Part shown: positions 11,793 through 21,647 of the stretch, piece after piece
How positions within the stretch are numbered: the first letter of the stretch is position 1
How the letters are laid out: every line of letters begins with the position of its first letter
Source of the DNA: Dichotomocladium elegans
Taxonomy: Eukaryota > Mucoromycota > Mucoromycetes > Mucorales > Lichtheimiaceae
DNA length: 64,000 nucleotides
Reading direction: 5' to 3'
Assembly (NCBI GenBank): GCA_025716815.1
Contig: JAIXMN010000001.1
Coordinates: 1,178,001 to 1,242,000, forward strand
The notes under the pieces: generated by a model
What the model saw: only the letters and a program-made list of their open reading frames with translations
Databases searched by the model: none
Told to the model about the DNA's origin: nothing
Made by a program: the position numbers and the translations under genes

Positions 11793-11879
11793 AGAAAAAA
11801 AACAAAGTCGCTGGCATATTTTGTATTTTACCCATACATCATTTATTCCTAATAATAATACTCAGTCCAAGCAATCGGA

Positions 11880-13290
11880 TTATACACTCTTTTTCAAAAT
11901 CAAAGTCGCTCTCTGCCAGTTCTGAAGTCGCAGGATTGCAAAAATACAAATCGCATTTTGCCCAGAAATCTTTACGCGTGATGACAACTCGAATGTCACA
12001 CACATACATGGAAAGATGTCGCACAAAAAAGAAGCTTTCTCTTTTATACATTTTAACATTCTGAAATGGGCAACCTAATTTTCTACCAAGGTGGCCAAGG
12101 TCATGTCGTTGATGAGCGTGGCTGTTTTGAACCTATGGACTATGCCATTGATGAGGAAATGTACTCACTTCAATCCGTTTGTTCTCACACTGAATATCTG
12201 CGTAGCATATTGTGCAAAGATAACCCTGAGCTTAATCCCACACGCATTCGCCAGCGAAAGGATACAGACATTCGGATGAAAGAAGCTGGGATCAAGCGCA
12301 GTTACACAGCATAAACTGACCAAGACAAGGTCAGATTTTTCAAACGGATGTTTGAGAAGATCTTGAGTGCGTCAGCTGCTAGGTCTCCATCTTCGTTCAG
12401 CCCAGCGATGAGCATTACAGTACAAGAAGGGCCCTGACAGCATCTTTAAGAAACCTAACACGGGGGGACCGTTCGCGTATTCTCAATGAAGAGCATAAGC
12501 GCATTCTTTTAGAATGCGTTGATGAAGACCCATCCATTGTTCTAGAGTAGCTGCTCCAACGATTTGAGGGTCTCAAAGCATCTAAAACGACGCTCCATCG
12601 ATTTATGGAAACGTATGCAACTTGTCATTAAAATGGTTCGGTTTCAGTCTATAGACAGGAATAATGCTGCGAAGATCCAAGAGCGCCTTGACTGAGTATG
12701 CAGATGGGATAGGACCGACATCGACTTCAAAAGCTGCGTTTTTTCTTTGATGAGTCTGGATTCCATATTAACGTGAAATGCAGCATGGTGTGGTCCAAGA
12801 ATTGGACCCCTGCAGTGGTTACAGTACCAAAGACAGCCATAATCGTGGGAGCAATCTCAGCATCAGGCATCATTCAATGTAGCTTGAGACTCCCGTAGCC
12901 ACCAATCAAGAAAAGAAGAAGGCAGGTCAATCTGAAGTTGCGAGCAGAGGAACTGCAACTGAACATCATCTCAGCTTCCTTAAGGCAACAATGGACGAGA
13001 TGGATAAGTATGAACATATGAAGGGCCATTAGTTGGTAATGGATAATGCACCTATCCATACGGCTTAGGATATTTCTGAATACATCGAGTCTCGGGGATA
13101 TCGATATGCTTATCTTCCACCATACTCCCCTGAACTCAATTCTATTGAGCAGTTTTGGTCAGTGATCAAGGGCAAAGTTAAATGCAATAGGTTCTTGGAA
13201 AGCGAGACGTTGATAACATAGATCTGCGAGGCATCCAACAGCTTAAAGCTGAGCGATTTCGAAGATTTCGTTTCTCATTCTTATATGTGC
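11880..13290 (+). mobile_element. Tc1/mariner-like element, copy A, decayed DD34E transposase
   Basis: The left end near 11880 has TTTTTCAAAATCAAAGTCG followed by repeated TCGCA words. Transposase remains start at 12066 (ATG) with YSLQSVCSHTEYLRSIL and KEAGIKRSY. They continue, broken by stops, through DESGFHINVKCSMVWSK (first catalytic Asp), DNAPIHTA (second Asp) and LPPYSPELNSIEQFWSVIKG (Glu). Spacing between the second Asp and the Glu is 34 residues, as in Tc1. Several in-frame stops and frame changes show that it is dead. The same transposase recurs at 16.4-17.7, 35.8-36.3, 40.9-41.5 and 59.9-61.1 kb. Confidence 0.85.
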
Positions 13291-13294
13291 TAAG

Positions 13295-14400
13295 TTAACT
13301 GCCATAATGGGAACAACTGTGATCCGACTGCTCCTCCACCTTCGGAGCTGCTCCGGTTCTTGGGAGTACATCCCTGTCCCTTCTCTTCTTGATAATGGAG
13401 ACTCCTACGCCATCCGTTTCAAGTGTACCACGAAATCGAAGTACTCCATTCTCTGAAGATTTGAGAGCTTTCGAATAGAAATCGGTGACCTCATCCCATC
13501 CGCCAGGATAAGGAAATTTTTTGGTCCATGAGCGACCCAGAATGTTTTGCCATATGATTTTTGCGTCAATCATTATGTATGACGGAGACCATGGCCGACG
13601 AAGAGGGAAACAGGCAAATTCAGGCAGTTGAAGTCGCTCAAAAAGGAGAGCGAGCTGGTAAAAGGCTGCCATATGTTGGATTGGATGAGCCTTTGCATCG
13701 TAGTAGATGCTATCGTTGTCAAAGACGTGGGTACTGGTGTAGGCATCGAAAATTGGCCGGATGGCGTCGAAAGCTTGCTGAAGATAAGCTGGGTCGTCGG
13801 GGATGTCATCTCTGGATACGTTTCGACGAGCTACAATCTGCTTAAATGTTGTTGCGGGTGTAATGATTGTCTCTCGGATGCGTTGACTGATTGTGTCGGG
13901 TCCAGACCTTGGCCAATCAGCTGCTCTTCAAGCTCCTCGTTCCGCTGTCGAATATTCAGCAAGGTTGGCCGAATCGCATTTGAATATTATTGGTGTAAGC
14001 AGCAACGATCTTGGCGCCTCCGTAATTTGCACATTGCTGGGAGTATGGAAAGGATGGTCGTTCATAATTTGTATATAAGAGGTATGTCGTCGAGTATTCA
14101 TCAATCAGATTCCGGCATCGAGTCGTTTCCTCGCCACAGCCACGTCGTTTTTAATCGATCAATGCGAGCCAGACTTCAGCAAAGAATCTGTCGTTGACAA
14201 AAGCCCTGATGTCAAAATTTTCATTGGCTTGGAACTCGTGGAGAAAAATGTATTTTGATAGTGCGTATGCATGCATTGTCGTTATATTCAAGGTCGACCA
14301 AATGGTTCAACTTTTCGCGGTACTCTTGTCTCCAGCCTATGATGTCAATGGATGATGGTACGATTGCGGGTTTCGGGTCGATGAACGTTCATACTTGGAA
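13295..14400 (-). pseudogene. Truncated Fanzor (TnpB-like) gene, copy F2
   Basis: Reading the minus strand from about 14.4 to 13.3 kb gives, with several breaks, the N-terminal two thirds of the protein found at 57-59.2 kb. Matching blocks include HAYALSKYIFLHEFQ, DIRAFVNDRFFAEVWLALID, SQQCANYGGAKIVAAYTNNI, DDPAYLQQAFDAIRPIFDAY, DSIYYDAKAHPIQH, FACFPLRRPWSPSYIMID and the LETDGVGVSIIKKR motif. The catalytic RuvC core and zinc finger are missing: the copy stops where the inverted mariner copy A begins. Premature stops and frame shifts occur in the 5' half. It differs from the 57-kb copy at about half of its residues, so it is an old or divergent lineage and not a recent duplicate. Confidence 0.8.
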
Positions 14401-14570
14401 GGATTGTTTTAGTATGGTAGGTTGTCAATGAAACGAGTATATCAAAGAAAAAGAAAGAGTGAGAGTAAACAAGCGGTTTTCTACGCGAAAGTATATATAA
14501 TCTATTCTTTCTTATTTGACTGGTCTCATACAAGCACTCAGATGGTAGGATTAACGGGAAATCAATTATG

Positions 14571-14740
14571 TACAGTGGCCACCCCTCATAGTGATATTCA
14601 TTATAATGATAATTCATTGTAGCGATACACTTTACAGAACAAAATTACCAGGTAAGGCTTATTCCAATTCATTATAGTGATGCGATTTCCTGGAACAGAG
14701 GGTATCACTATAACAGGCGGTCATTATAACATAAATGCAC
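14571..14740. repeat. Pogo/Tc1-type terminal repeat relic
   Basis: The segment begins CAGTGGCCACCCCTCATAGTG and contains repeated ATTCATTATAATGATA words, with the inverted counterpart TCACTATAA and CATTATAAC about 130 nt further on. Such CAGTGG ends with runs of short TA-rich repeats are typical of pogo/Tc1-like transposon termini. No transposase belonging to it is seen nearby. Confidence 0.45.
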
Positions 14741-14893
14741 ATCCAATTCTTATCAAGCCGACCTCTGAATACGCCCAATACAATTTCGTTTCTAACAGCA
14801 CCACGGACGGTATGTCGATTGCTGAAATACGCTATGCGAACCGCCTAGGGCTAAAAGAAAACAAAATAAACAGTATCAATAAATGATGGAAAT

Positions 14894-15092
14894 CGTCAAT
14901 GAAAGGAGCATGTGACCCGCCGCTGTATTTACTGCAGCATTGTTCATCACAAAGAAATTATGCAAGTACTCTCGGAATGCAATAACAGGACGTTTCCAAG
15001 CCCCTGTACCGATTAAAGGATCAGCGAGTCGATGAAAAGAGCATATGATCCGCCGCTGTATCTACTGCAGCATCGTTTATCACAAAGAAATT
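14894..15092. repeat. Two imperfect direct repeats of about 65 bp
   Basis: The unit at 14894-14959 (starting GTCAATGAAAGGAGCATG, with CCGCCGCTGTATTTACTGCAG) recurs at 15028-15092 with about 9 differences. The two units are 134 bp apart. They lie just left of the short Fanzor-type element at 15.1 kb. Confidence 0.8.
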
Positions 15093-15109
15093 TCTTCTGC
15101 TCCTCCTTG

Positions 15110-15672
15110 ATTTCCTATAAATAATGGACAACTGAGAAATCTTCTTTCTCCATCGACTTCATCCCGACCCTCCCTTCCATGGTCTTATTCGGTACGATCG
15201 CTATAATACCAAATTATTTTATTGCAAGTAACATCCACTGTCCTTTATAGATTAACCAATCGTACCCGTGCTTGATGAGTCATGGAAGAGAGGAGTTCCT
15301 GAACACCCTTCCGCTCTTTTTCACTGCCACCGCAGGCCCCATTCCGCTCCTTCCCTCCGCCGCCGCCATTCCCTCGTTTGGCGCCCTGGCAGCCGCCGCC
15401 TGTCTCTTCTGGTGTGCTGGCTCTCTCCTCCTGTCTCTCCGTCCCGGTTATCGCCGGGACTACCCAGGATAACTCCTGGGTCCTTCGGGGCCCTTGAGTG
15501 TAAGTTAAAGCGTATGGAGGAGTAGTGTTTTTCGGTTGATTAACAGGTTTTAATCCATGGATGCGAAATCTTTTTGCCTATTGATACGACAAATTTATAT
15601 AATTCAATGCGACATTTTTTTTTGTATTTTGCACGACATTTATTTTTGAAAATAAAGTATATTTGACAATCT
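15110..15672 (+). mobile_element. Short non-autonomous Fanzor-type element M1
   Basis: It has the same ends as the element at 26.76-27.34 kb: TATAAATAATGGA at the left, then CTTCCATGGTCTTA, an intron-like stretch ending tttatagATT, a GC-rich middle, a hairpin cassette and an AT-rich right end with GATGCGAAATC, ATGCGACATTTT and GCACGACATTTA words. No nuclease frame is present; open frames over the GC-rich middle are not shared between copies. The hairpin and tail are shared with the 3' end of the Fanzor gene at 57 kb, so I interpret it as an internally deleted or non-autonomous derivative. Confidence 0.6.
15441..15547 (+). ncRNA. Putative omega-RNA-like structured cassette of M1
   Basis: Hairpin 1: arms GTCCCGG/CCGGGAC, loop TTATCG (15441-15460), perfect. 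Hairpin 2: arms ACCCAGGA/TCCTGGGT, loop TAAC (15462-15481), perfect. Then CCTTCGGGG, GTAAGTTAAAGCGTATGG and TTGATTAAC. The same order of elements follows the Fanzor stop codon at 57 kb. Transcription is unproven. Confidence 0.55.
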
Positions 15673-15979
15673 CCCATCCCACGTCTAAAATAAAAAGGCT
15701 TTCCATCAAGCTGCTTCATCTAACTGCATTAGGCTGATCCATCATTCATAAGTCTACGAAAGATGGCCTGACTTTTTCGGTCTTACCGATAACCGCAGCG
15801 GGTTTCTTAGAGTTTAGACATCTTGTATTTCGACAGTCCCTCGACAGAGAGTGCAGTGGGTTCGATGAAACCATGCAAAAGCACAAAGGTCGATCTCAGC
15901 TGCCTTTACCGCTGTCAAGCTGTTCCATAATTTTCTGCAGGGAAGTATCAAGGTCATAATCCATGGAGTAGCGCAAAAC

Positions 15980-16425
15980 GTATCAAAAATAAATTTCGCA
16001 AGGGAGGAAAATAAAAATATCGCATAAAAAACATAAAATTGTCGCATGCACGCCCGTTAATCAACAGAAATATCAACTCCCTTCTTACTCTTCAACTTAC
16101 CCCGAAGGTAGCTAGGTGGACCATTGCGGTAACATTGGCGGACAGGGTGGAAAGGAAGGAGTCGGAGCTGTTGAGCCTCGACGGCGGATGCGACGGCGGA
16201 AGGGTTGGAAGAAGGAACGAGGACGGACGAGGACGGACCAACAACACCAGCAGCACCAGGATCATCAGGGGAAGCAACGGAGGAAGCAGATGAAGACAAA
16301 AATACCTCGATGAAGCCATGGTGGGAGACCTGCGCGGGTGCAGCCAAACCACGGTCCCACCAAAGCCCATGTCCTCTCCTTTCAAAGCGCTTGGCTTAGG
16401 CTGATATCATTACCTACAGGTAATC
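15980..16425 (-). mobile_element. Short Fanzor-type element M2, fused to mariner copy B
   Basis: On the minus strand this carries a GC-rich body and then a hairpin, CCTTCGGGGTAAGTTGAAG, TTGATTAACGGG and an AT-rich right end with GTCGCAT, ATCGCAT and TTTCGCAA words. The body differs from M1 and M3, but the 3' cassette has the same layout. It starts where the decayed mariner transposase of copy B breaks off (about 16430) and lies on the same strand. Overlapping frames of about 96 codons on both strands are probably chance in GC-rich sequence. Confidence 0.5.
16054..16138 (-). ncRNA. Putative omega-RNA-like structured cassette of M2
   Basis: Hairpin at 16121-16138: arms CCAATG/CAATGG with one A-A mismatch and loop TTACCG, which keeps the TTAyCG loop of the other copies on a different stem. 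CCTTCGGGG and the GTAAGTTGAAG tail follow, ending at TTGATTAACG. Confidence 0.45.
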
Positions 16426-16429
16426 CGAA

Positions 16430-17748
16430 ATATTAGAAAATTGCAGAATGGAACAAGGGTAACCTTTTGTCTTTTACTCTGCTCATGACAGCTGACCAAA
16501 ACTGCTCAATCGGTTTGAGTTCAGGTGAGTATGGTGGAAGAGAAGCACATCGATATCTCAGCCTTATGGATAGGTGCATTATCCATTACCAAATGGTGGC
16601 CCTTCATATATTAATACTTATCCATCTCATCTTTCGTAGCCTTAAGAAAGCTGAGATAATGTCCAGTTACACTCCTCTGATCATCACTTCAGATTGACCT
16701 GCCCTCTTTCTTTTCTTGTTTGGTGGCTGCGGGAGTCTTAAGCAACATTTAATGATCCCTGATGCTGAGATCGCTCCCAAGATTGTGGTTGCCTTTGCTC
16801 TTGTCTTTGGTATTCTGACCATTGCAGGGGTCCATTTCTTGGACCATGCCATGCTGCGTTTCATATTAATATGGAATCCGGCCTCGCTAAGGAAAACGCA
16901 ATTTTTTTTCTAAAGTCGATGTCGGTCCTGTCCCATCTGCGCACCCAGTCCAGGCGCTCTTGGATCTTCATAGCACTATTCCTGTCTACAGGCTGAAACC
17001 GAGCCGTTTTCACTGACAAGTTGAATTCGTTTTTCATAAATCAATGGAGCGTTGTTTTAGATACTTGAGACCTTCAAATCTTTGAAGCATTTGCTCCTCA
17101 GCTGCTCTAGAATAATGAATGGATTCTCATCAATGCATTCTAAAATAAAGCTCTTATACTCTTCATTGAGGATACGCGAACAACCCCTCGCTTTAGATTT
17201 CTTAAAGATGCTGTCAGGGACTTTTTCGTACTGTAATGCCCATCAGCTTGGCTGAACGAACATGGATTCGTAACTGTTTTGCAGTAGCTGATGCACTCAA
17301 AACCTTCTCAACAATCAGTTTGAAAAATCTGACCTTGTCTTGGTCAGTGTACGCTGTGTAACTGCGCTTGATCCCCCGCTTCTTTCAGCCGAATATCTGT
17401 CTTGTTTCGCTTGGGAATGTGTGTGGTAGTAAGATCAGAGTTATCTCTGCAAGATATGGTTCGCAGATATTCGGTGTGAGAACAAACGGATTGCAGAGAG
17501 TACATTTCTTTATCAACAACACGACCTTGGCCATCTTCATAGAAATAGGTTGCTCATTTGAGAATGGAAAAGTGTAGAAAAGAGAAAGAATCAAAAGGAC
17601 GAATTTTTATAGAGATTCGACATGTTTCGGTGGATGCATGTGACATTTGCTTTGTCATCATGCGTATTCTGGGGCAAAATGCGATTTGTATTTTTGCGAT
17701 CCTGCGACTTCAGAACTGGCAGGGTGCGACTTTGATTATGAAAAATAA
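16430..17748 (-). mobile_element. Tc1/mariner-like element, copy B, decayed
   Basis: The minus strand carries the same transposase as copy A: DESGFHINMKRSMAWSKKWTP read in pieces, then ISASGIIKCCLRLP, with many stops. The left end near 17748 has CATAATCAAAGTCGCACC and TCGCA words, matching copies A and C. The 3' end of the gene is lost at about 16430 at the junction with M2. Confidence 0.8.
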
Positions 17749-17860
17749 TGTGTATATATATAGCGCGCATACATATAATCGATTAGGCGTGCATGACTCT
17801 GACTTGTTTAAACCTTCCTTAAAATTGATCCCTTTCTAGCGTTCATACTATGTTTTGTAT

Positions 17861-18868
17861 TTAAACATTTTCGTCATGAAATGCCCACGCTGTCTTTTTT
17901 GGCGACACATGCGCAGACTTGACGTACAAGTCATTATCGGGCGGTCTCTCCTAGAAAATGATAATACAGTAGGCGGTGAATAAAAGGACGAGCCAAGGAT
18001 GTCTTGATGTCTGTGTATACCTTTTTTGTACAGCTTGAAAGCATGGACTGGATGGATAGACACACCTGGGCCACTGTTTGCACCGGGGACCAGTCTCTGT
18101 AGAGGATGTTTAGGCATATATGACCATTAGAATAGATCTAGTCATGAGTATCATGACGGCTTGGTAAGTAGAGTCAAAAGATATAGAGCGACTATTAGGC
18201 GTATTACACTAGTATGGATATATGAGGGAAATTGAATCGGATATCTCGCGAGTGTATGAAACTTACTGAGGGTGGAGCGGGACTCTGGGCTGCACAAATA
18301 AAACCTCTGGGGATTCTAATGGATACTCAGGTGTAAATCGGAACTAGATCAAAGAGAGCGAGAAATAAGTAGGATGCACGGGCATATGACTATATGTTAT
18401 CCGTTTGTATTCACTTCAAGGTCAAATTCTTCGCCCTGCATAGAAATGTTAGCCTTTTCATTCTTGTCTTGTTTGAATAAGTCACCCCTTACTTCCATAC
18501 TTTCCTCATATAAAGTCCCTGATGCTCCAGATATCCGCAGCTTCCACCTATTCACACATATACGCAAGCGCGGGGATGAAGCATGAGACCAGTGACAACC
18601 AGCCCTTCCTTCCTCCCCAGCGCTGTAGCGATAGGGCTGGAACTTTTCATTACCTTTTGAAGTCGTTTGCTTCCTCTATCGATACGCCCTCTGGAGGATT
18701 TGCGCCCAGATCTGGTTGTTCGTCGGCGAAGGAGGAGGAACGGAAGAAGAGAAAGAGAAAACGCTCATTCTTAGTCCATGAATTTCATGCACTTGTCGCG
18801 CTGGCACATTTTGAAGGTATACCACGTAATTCCTTTGTCAATCTTTTTGTGTAGATTGGTCTGGCCAT
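17861..18868 (-). CDS. Ubiquitin-conjugating enzyme E2, UBE2W/Ubc16 type
   Basis: Visible exons: 18868-18823, 18711-18654, a 55-nt exon (GTGGAAGCTGCGG...), a 21-nt exon encoding GEEFDLE, one starting FRFTPEYPLESPEV and ending at 18267, a 1-nt exon at 18208, one from 18137 (IYSNGHICLNILYRDWSPVQ), and the last, ending at the TAA at 17861. The protein reads MARPIYTKRLTKELRD, NPPEGVSIEEANDFKRWKL, SGASGTLYEE, PLHPH, IYSNGHICLNIL (catalytic Cys), LSSCTKK, ERPPDNDLYVKSAHVSPKK, the order and spacing of UBE2W. UBE2W enzymes attach ubiquitin to protein N-termini. The HPH motif forms only if the single T at 18208 is an exon. A longer N-terminus is possible through an upstream exon at 19068-18978. Confidence 0.85.
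18208..18208 (-). other. Putative 1-nt exon of the UBE2W gene
   Basis: On the minus strand CA|gtaagt opens a 58-nt intron that ends catactag. A single T follows, then gtaata opens a 70-nt intron that ends gactag, then ATC. Splicing gives CA+T+ATC = His-Ile, restoring both the frame and the conserved HPH-IYSNGHICL segment. Both introns are of normal size and canonical. Confidence 0.65.
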
Positions 18869-19339
18869 CTTAATTGCTGTTTAAGCGTATAGAAAGGTAG
18901 CGGACGTAAAATCAGAAACAGTGAATGAATGGGAAACAGAGAGAGAAGAGGAAGATAGAGATAGAGAGGGAACTTACTGTCTGCGATGCGAGTGTCGGAG
19001 AAATCCACATGCAATATTACGTCGTGCTCGGCGTGAGCTTTGGCATGATTATTTTTACCCCGCGACATGCTATATTAAGAAAGCGGCATGATTGCTTGAA
19101 TGCGTGCTTCGGGCGAGCAGAAGTGCCAGAACGGAAGCTCTAGTAGAAAGACGAAGAGAGAACGAAAGAGGTGGAAACGCGAAATCGACTTTCTTGATTG
19201 TCTGTTCGCGTGCATATGTGTCTCATGTCTGAGCCGGGAGGCTTCGGTGCCTCGGGAATATGAACTATTTTATTTAGCCTATCAATTACATCAGAAAAAG
19301 GAAGTTTGTTTTACATTAGTGCATTTCATCCAGCAGGCC
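18869..19339. other. Divergent promoter region, with a possible upstream UBE2W exon
   Basis: It lies between the UBE2W gene (minus) and the Golgi pH regulator (plus). A minus-strand exon 19068-18978 (MSRGKNNHAKAHAEHDV...) has a strong donor (gtaagt). It joins in frame to an acceptor at 18876 and would add about 33 residues to UBE2W. I cannot tell whether this is translated. Confidence 0.4.
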
Positions 19340-21374
19340 ATGATTGACAGTGTCATCCTGCCCATCGTCCAACTTGTAATCCTCACTGCAGGCGCCAATG
19401 CAGCATTCGCTTTGCTCTTCAAAGATCCGTTCACGCTCACCTTCACCAACATCATTTTCGCACTCACCACGAGCTGCTCCTGTATGTTGTTCTTGCTTGT
19501 TTTTACCGAAATCATGGACTTGTTCTCCACAACGTAAGCCGCACATAGGGCATTGGCAGCTGAATGAGCTTTGAGGAAAAAGAGCTTATTTCTTTCATGT
19601 AACTAGTTTACGTTCGCAATTCTGGCGATTCAACCTTTACATGCTACTTTTTCTCGTAGTCCTACTTATACCTTGGTACCAGTTATACACGTTTTTACGG
19701 CAGACGCGAGGCAAGCACATGAAAAAGTTTTGGCGGATACTTGTCCTCCTTATCTTCTTCCCATCTTTCTTTCTTTACTGATATATTATGTATGGTTATA
19801 GGATGGCGACAAAAATTGGCGGTCTATTTTACATGTGTCGGTTGGACCATCTACTTGTACCTTTTCACTCGCGTATCATCAGGTACAGTTGCTTCTTTGG
19901 TTTAAACTCTGACATTAAAAAATTACTTATCCTCTATCAATCGTCCTCGGTCATGCAGATAAGCCGCTGACGTGGACTGAGCTCGCTATATTTCGAGTAG
20001 GCACCGTAGGTGTAACTGTCATTTCTATCCTTTCGGGGATTGGCGTGGTCAATACGCCATACAATACATTTCGCGTATTCCAAAAGTATATAAAAAAGGG
20101 GTTGAACATTTGCGCTGTCGTAAAAGCGGGGAATTAATGGACCGTGCCATTGTGCAAGTATAGATCAGTCAGTGATCGTGACCTCCGTTACGCACAGACT
20201 GCCTACGACCAGACGCGTGACATGATTCAGGCCAAAAAACATGCATTGTCTCGGATGACCAAGCATGGGGAGCAACCTGTATGTAATTACAAACACCACG
20301 CTGCATTTCCCTTTCGACTATCCTCTTATCCGGTTATAAATAATACTATTATCAGCAGTCCTCTTCTATCGGTCGAATTATGTCAGTTTTTGGATCCTCG
20401 AAAAGCGGTGAGTGGTACTCTTTCGGTCACACCCTCCTTGGAGCCATTTGCTATAACATATCCCGCTCTATTCTTATCATTTACAGAATACGACTTGTTG
20501 AAGAATGAAATTGAACAACTGGAGCATCTTGCAGAGGATATGACGGCCGATCTTTCCGAACTTTCGCGTGAGCACACACGTAGCCAATTTTCAAGGACCT
20601 GGCGTGGTAAATGTTGGATTGCGGTTAAGCACGTGTTTAGCATCTATTGCATTTACAAACTTTGTGTGGTAAATATTTCGCCGCATGTGTTTATATATGT
20701 ATAGTGTTTATTGACTAACAGGGTCCTTTTGCTATCTATTACGGACGGATGGTAGTATAGACTACGTTTAATGTGCTCTTCCATCGGGTGGGCAACACAG
20801 ACCCGATTAGCAGGATGCTGTCCTTGCTGATCAGCCAGTTTGGAATCTCAGATGCCGGATTCTGGTCGCAGCAATTGAGTTTTTGGTTTGTGGGGATTAT
20901 TGTGTTTGGCTCCGTGCGAGGCTTTGTAAGTCTGCTCTCCAAAATTCTACGTTCCTTCTCGCGACGCATGATTATGTCCAAGGCAAACATCACCTTGTTC
21001 GTGGCACATATGATGGGCATGTACTTTCTCAGCTCGGTTCTGATGATGCAGAATAATATTCCTCCAGAGTACAGGTATATATCAAATGACGGAAAAAGAA
21101 AAGCGTGCGGGGTTGGGAGGAAGATTACCAATGATGGAAATTACTCATTCAAATTCATTAAACCATCTTATCCGTATTCTTTCTCTCTTCAAGGCACCTC
21201 TTATCATCATCGATCAGTGCCATTGAGTTTGATTATTTCAGACGATGGTCAGATATTATATTTGTCATTTCTTGGCTGCTGGCAGCCGTCGTCCTCTATG
21301 TCTTGCACCAGACAAATGACGCACGAAACTTAGCTTCTGATTTCGCAGATATCCAATTAGACTCAGTAGCATAG
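19340..21374 (+). CDS. Golgi pH regulator homolog (GPHR/GPR89)
   Basis: A multi-exon gene of about 9 exons, first exon 19340-19533. The protein starts MIDSVILPIVQLVILTAG. The segments follow the human GPHR order: DLFSTTLRSQFWRFNLYML, the stretch ending GVVNTPYNTFRVFQK, SVSDRDLRYAQTAYDQTRDM, a charged loop, FSRTWRGKCWIAVKHVFSIY, VLFHRVGNTDPISRMLSLL, FWSQQLSFWFVGIIVFGSVRG, AHMMGMYFLSSVLM, IPPEYRHLLSSSISAIEFDY and a last membrane helix. Length is close to the family's 455 aa. In animals the protein is a Golgi membrane anion channel needed for luminal acidification, and plant relatives are called GTG. A nine-membrane-segment layout is visible. Introns are canonical, including the one before SVSDRDL, which uses the acceptor gtatag. 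Confidence 0.9.
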
Positions 21375-21647
21375 CATTCATTTTCTTTTTTAGAAAACAT
21401 TCACAAAATCCAGCGTCTCTGCTAAGAAATTGACGATTGCATATGCACTAACGCTATACATGTTTTTGATTCTGTTCTCTGGCATGCTAATTTGATATGT
21501 GTTGGAACCCCTGCTATTTAGTCCCGTCATTTAGGGCATATAGGCAGGAGTTGCTCTCTCTCCATCCAATAATAATCCGAAACATCTAGTCTATTCAATC
21601 CTCTCTTTTAATTCTTTGATATACTTTATTTCATAGGTTTAAGAGAC

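Noticed and set aside
14894..15092. A CRISPR-like array
   Set aside because: Only two imperfect repeats, no regular spacers, no cas genes, and a eukaryotic genome.
16057..16385. Two 96-codon minus-strand ORFs over M2
   Set aside because: They overlap in different frames within GC-rich element sequence, are not shared with M1 or M3, and run through the hairpin cassette.
18137..18267. A frameshift mutation in the UBE2W gene
   Set aside because: Considered first, because ordinary splicing loses one base. The single-T exon with canonical sites on both sides explains it without any mutation and restores a conserved His. A missing G at the donor remains the alternative.
20075..20170. A one-base mismatch before SVSDRDL in the Golgi pH regulator
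   Set aside because: The acceptor gtatag, six bases further on, restores the frame canonically.
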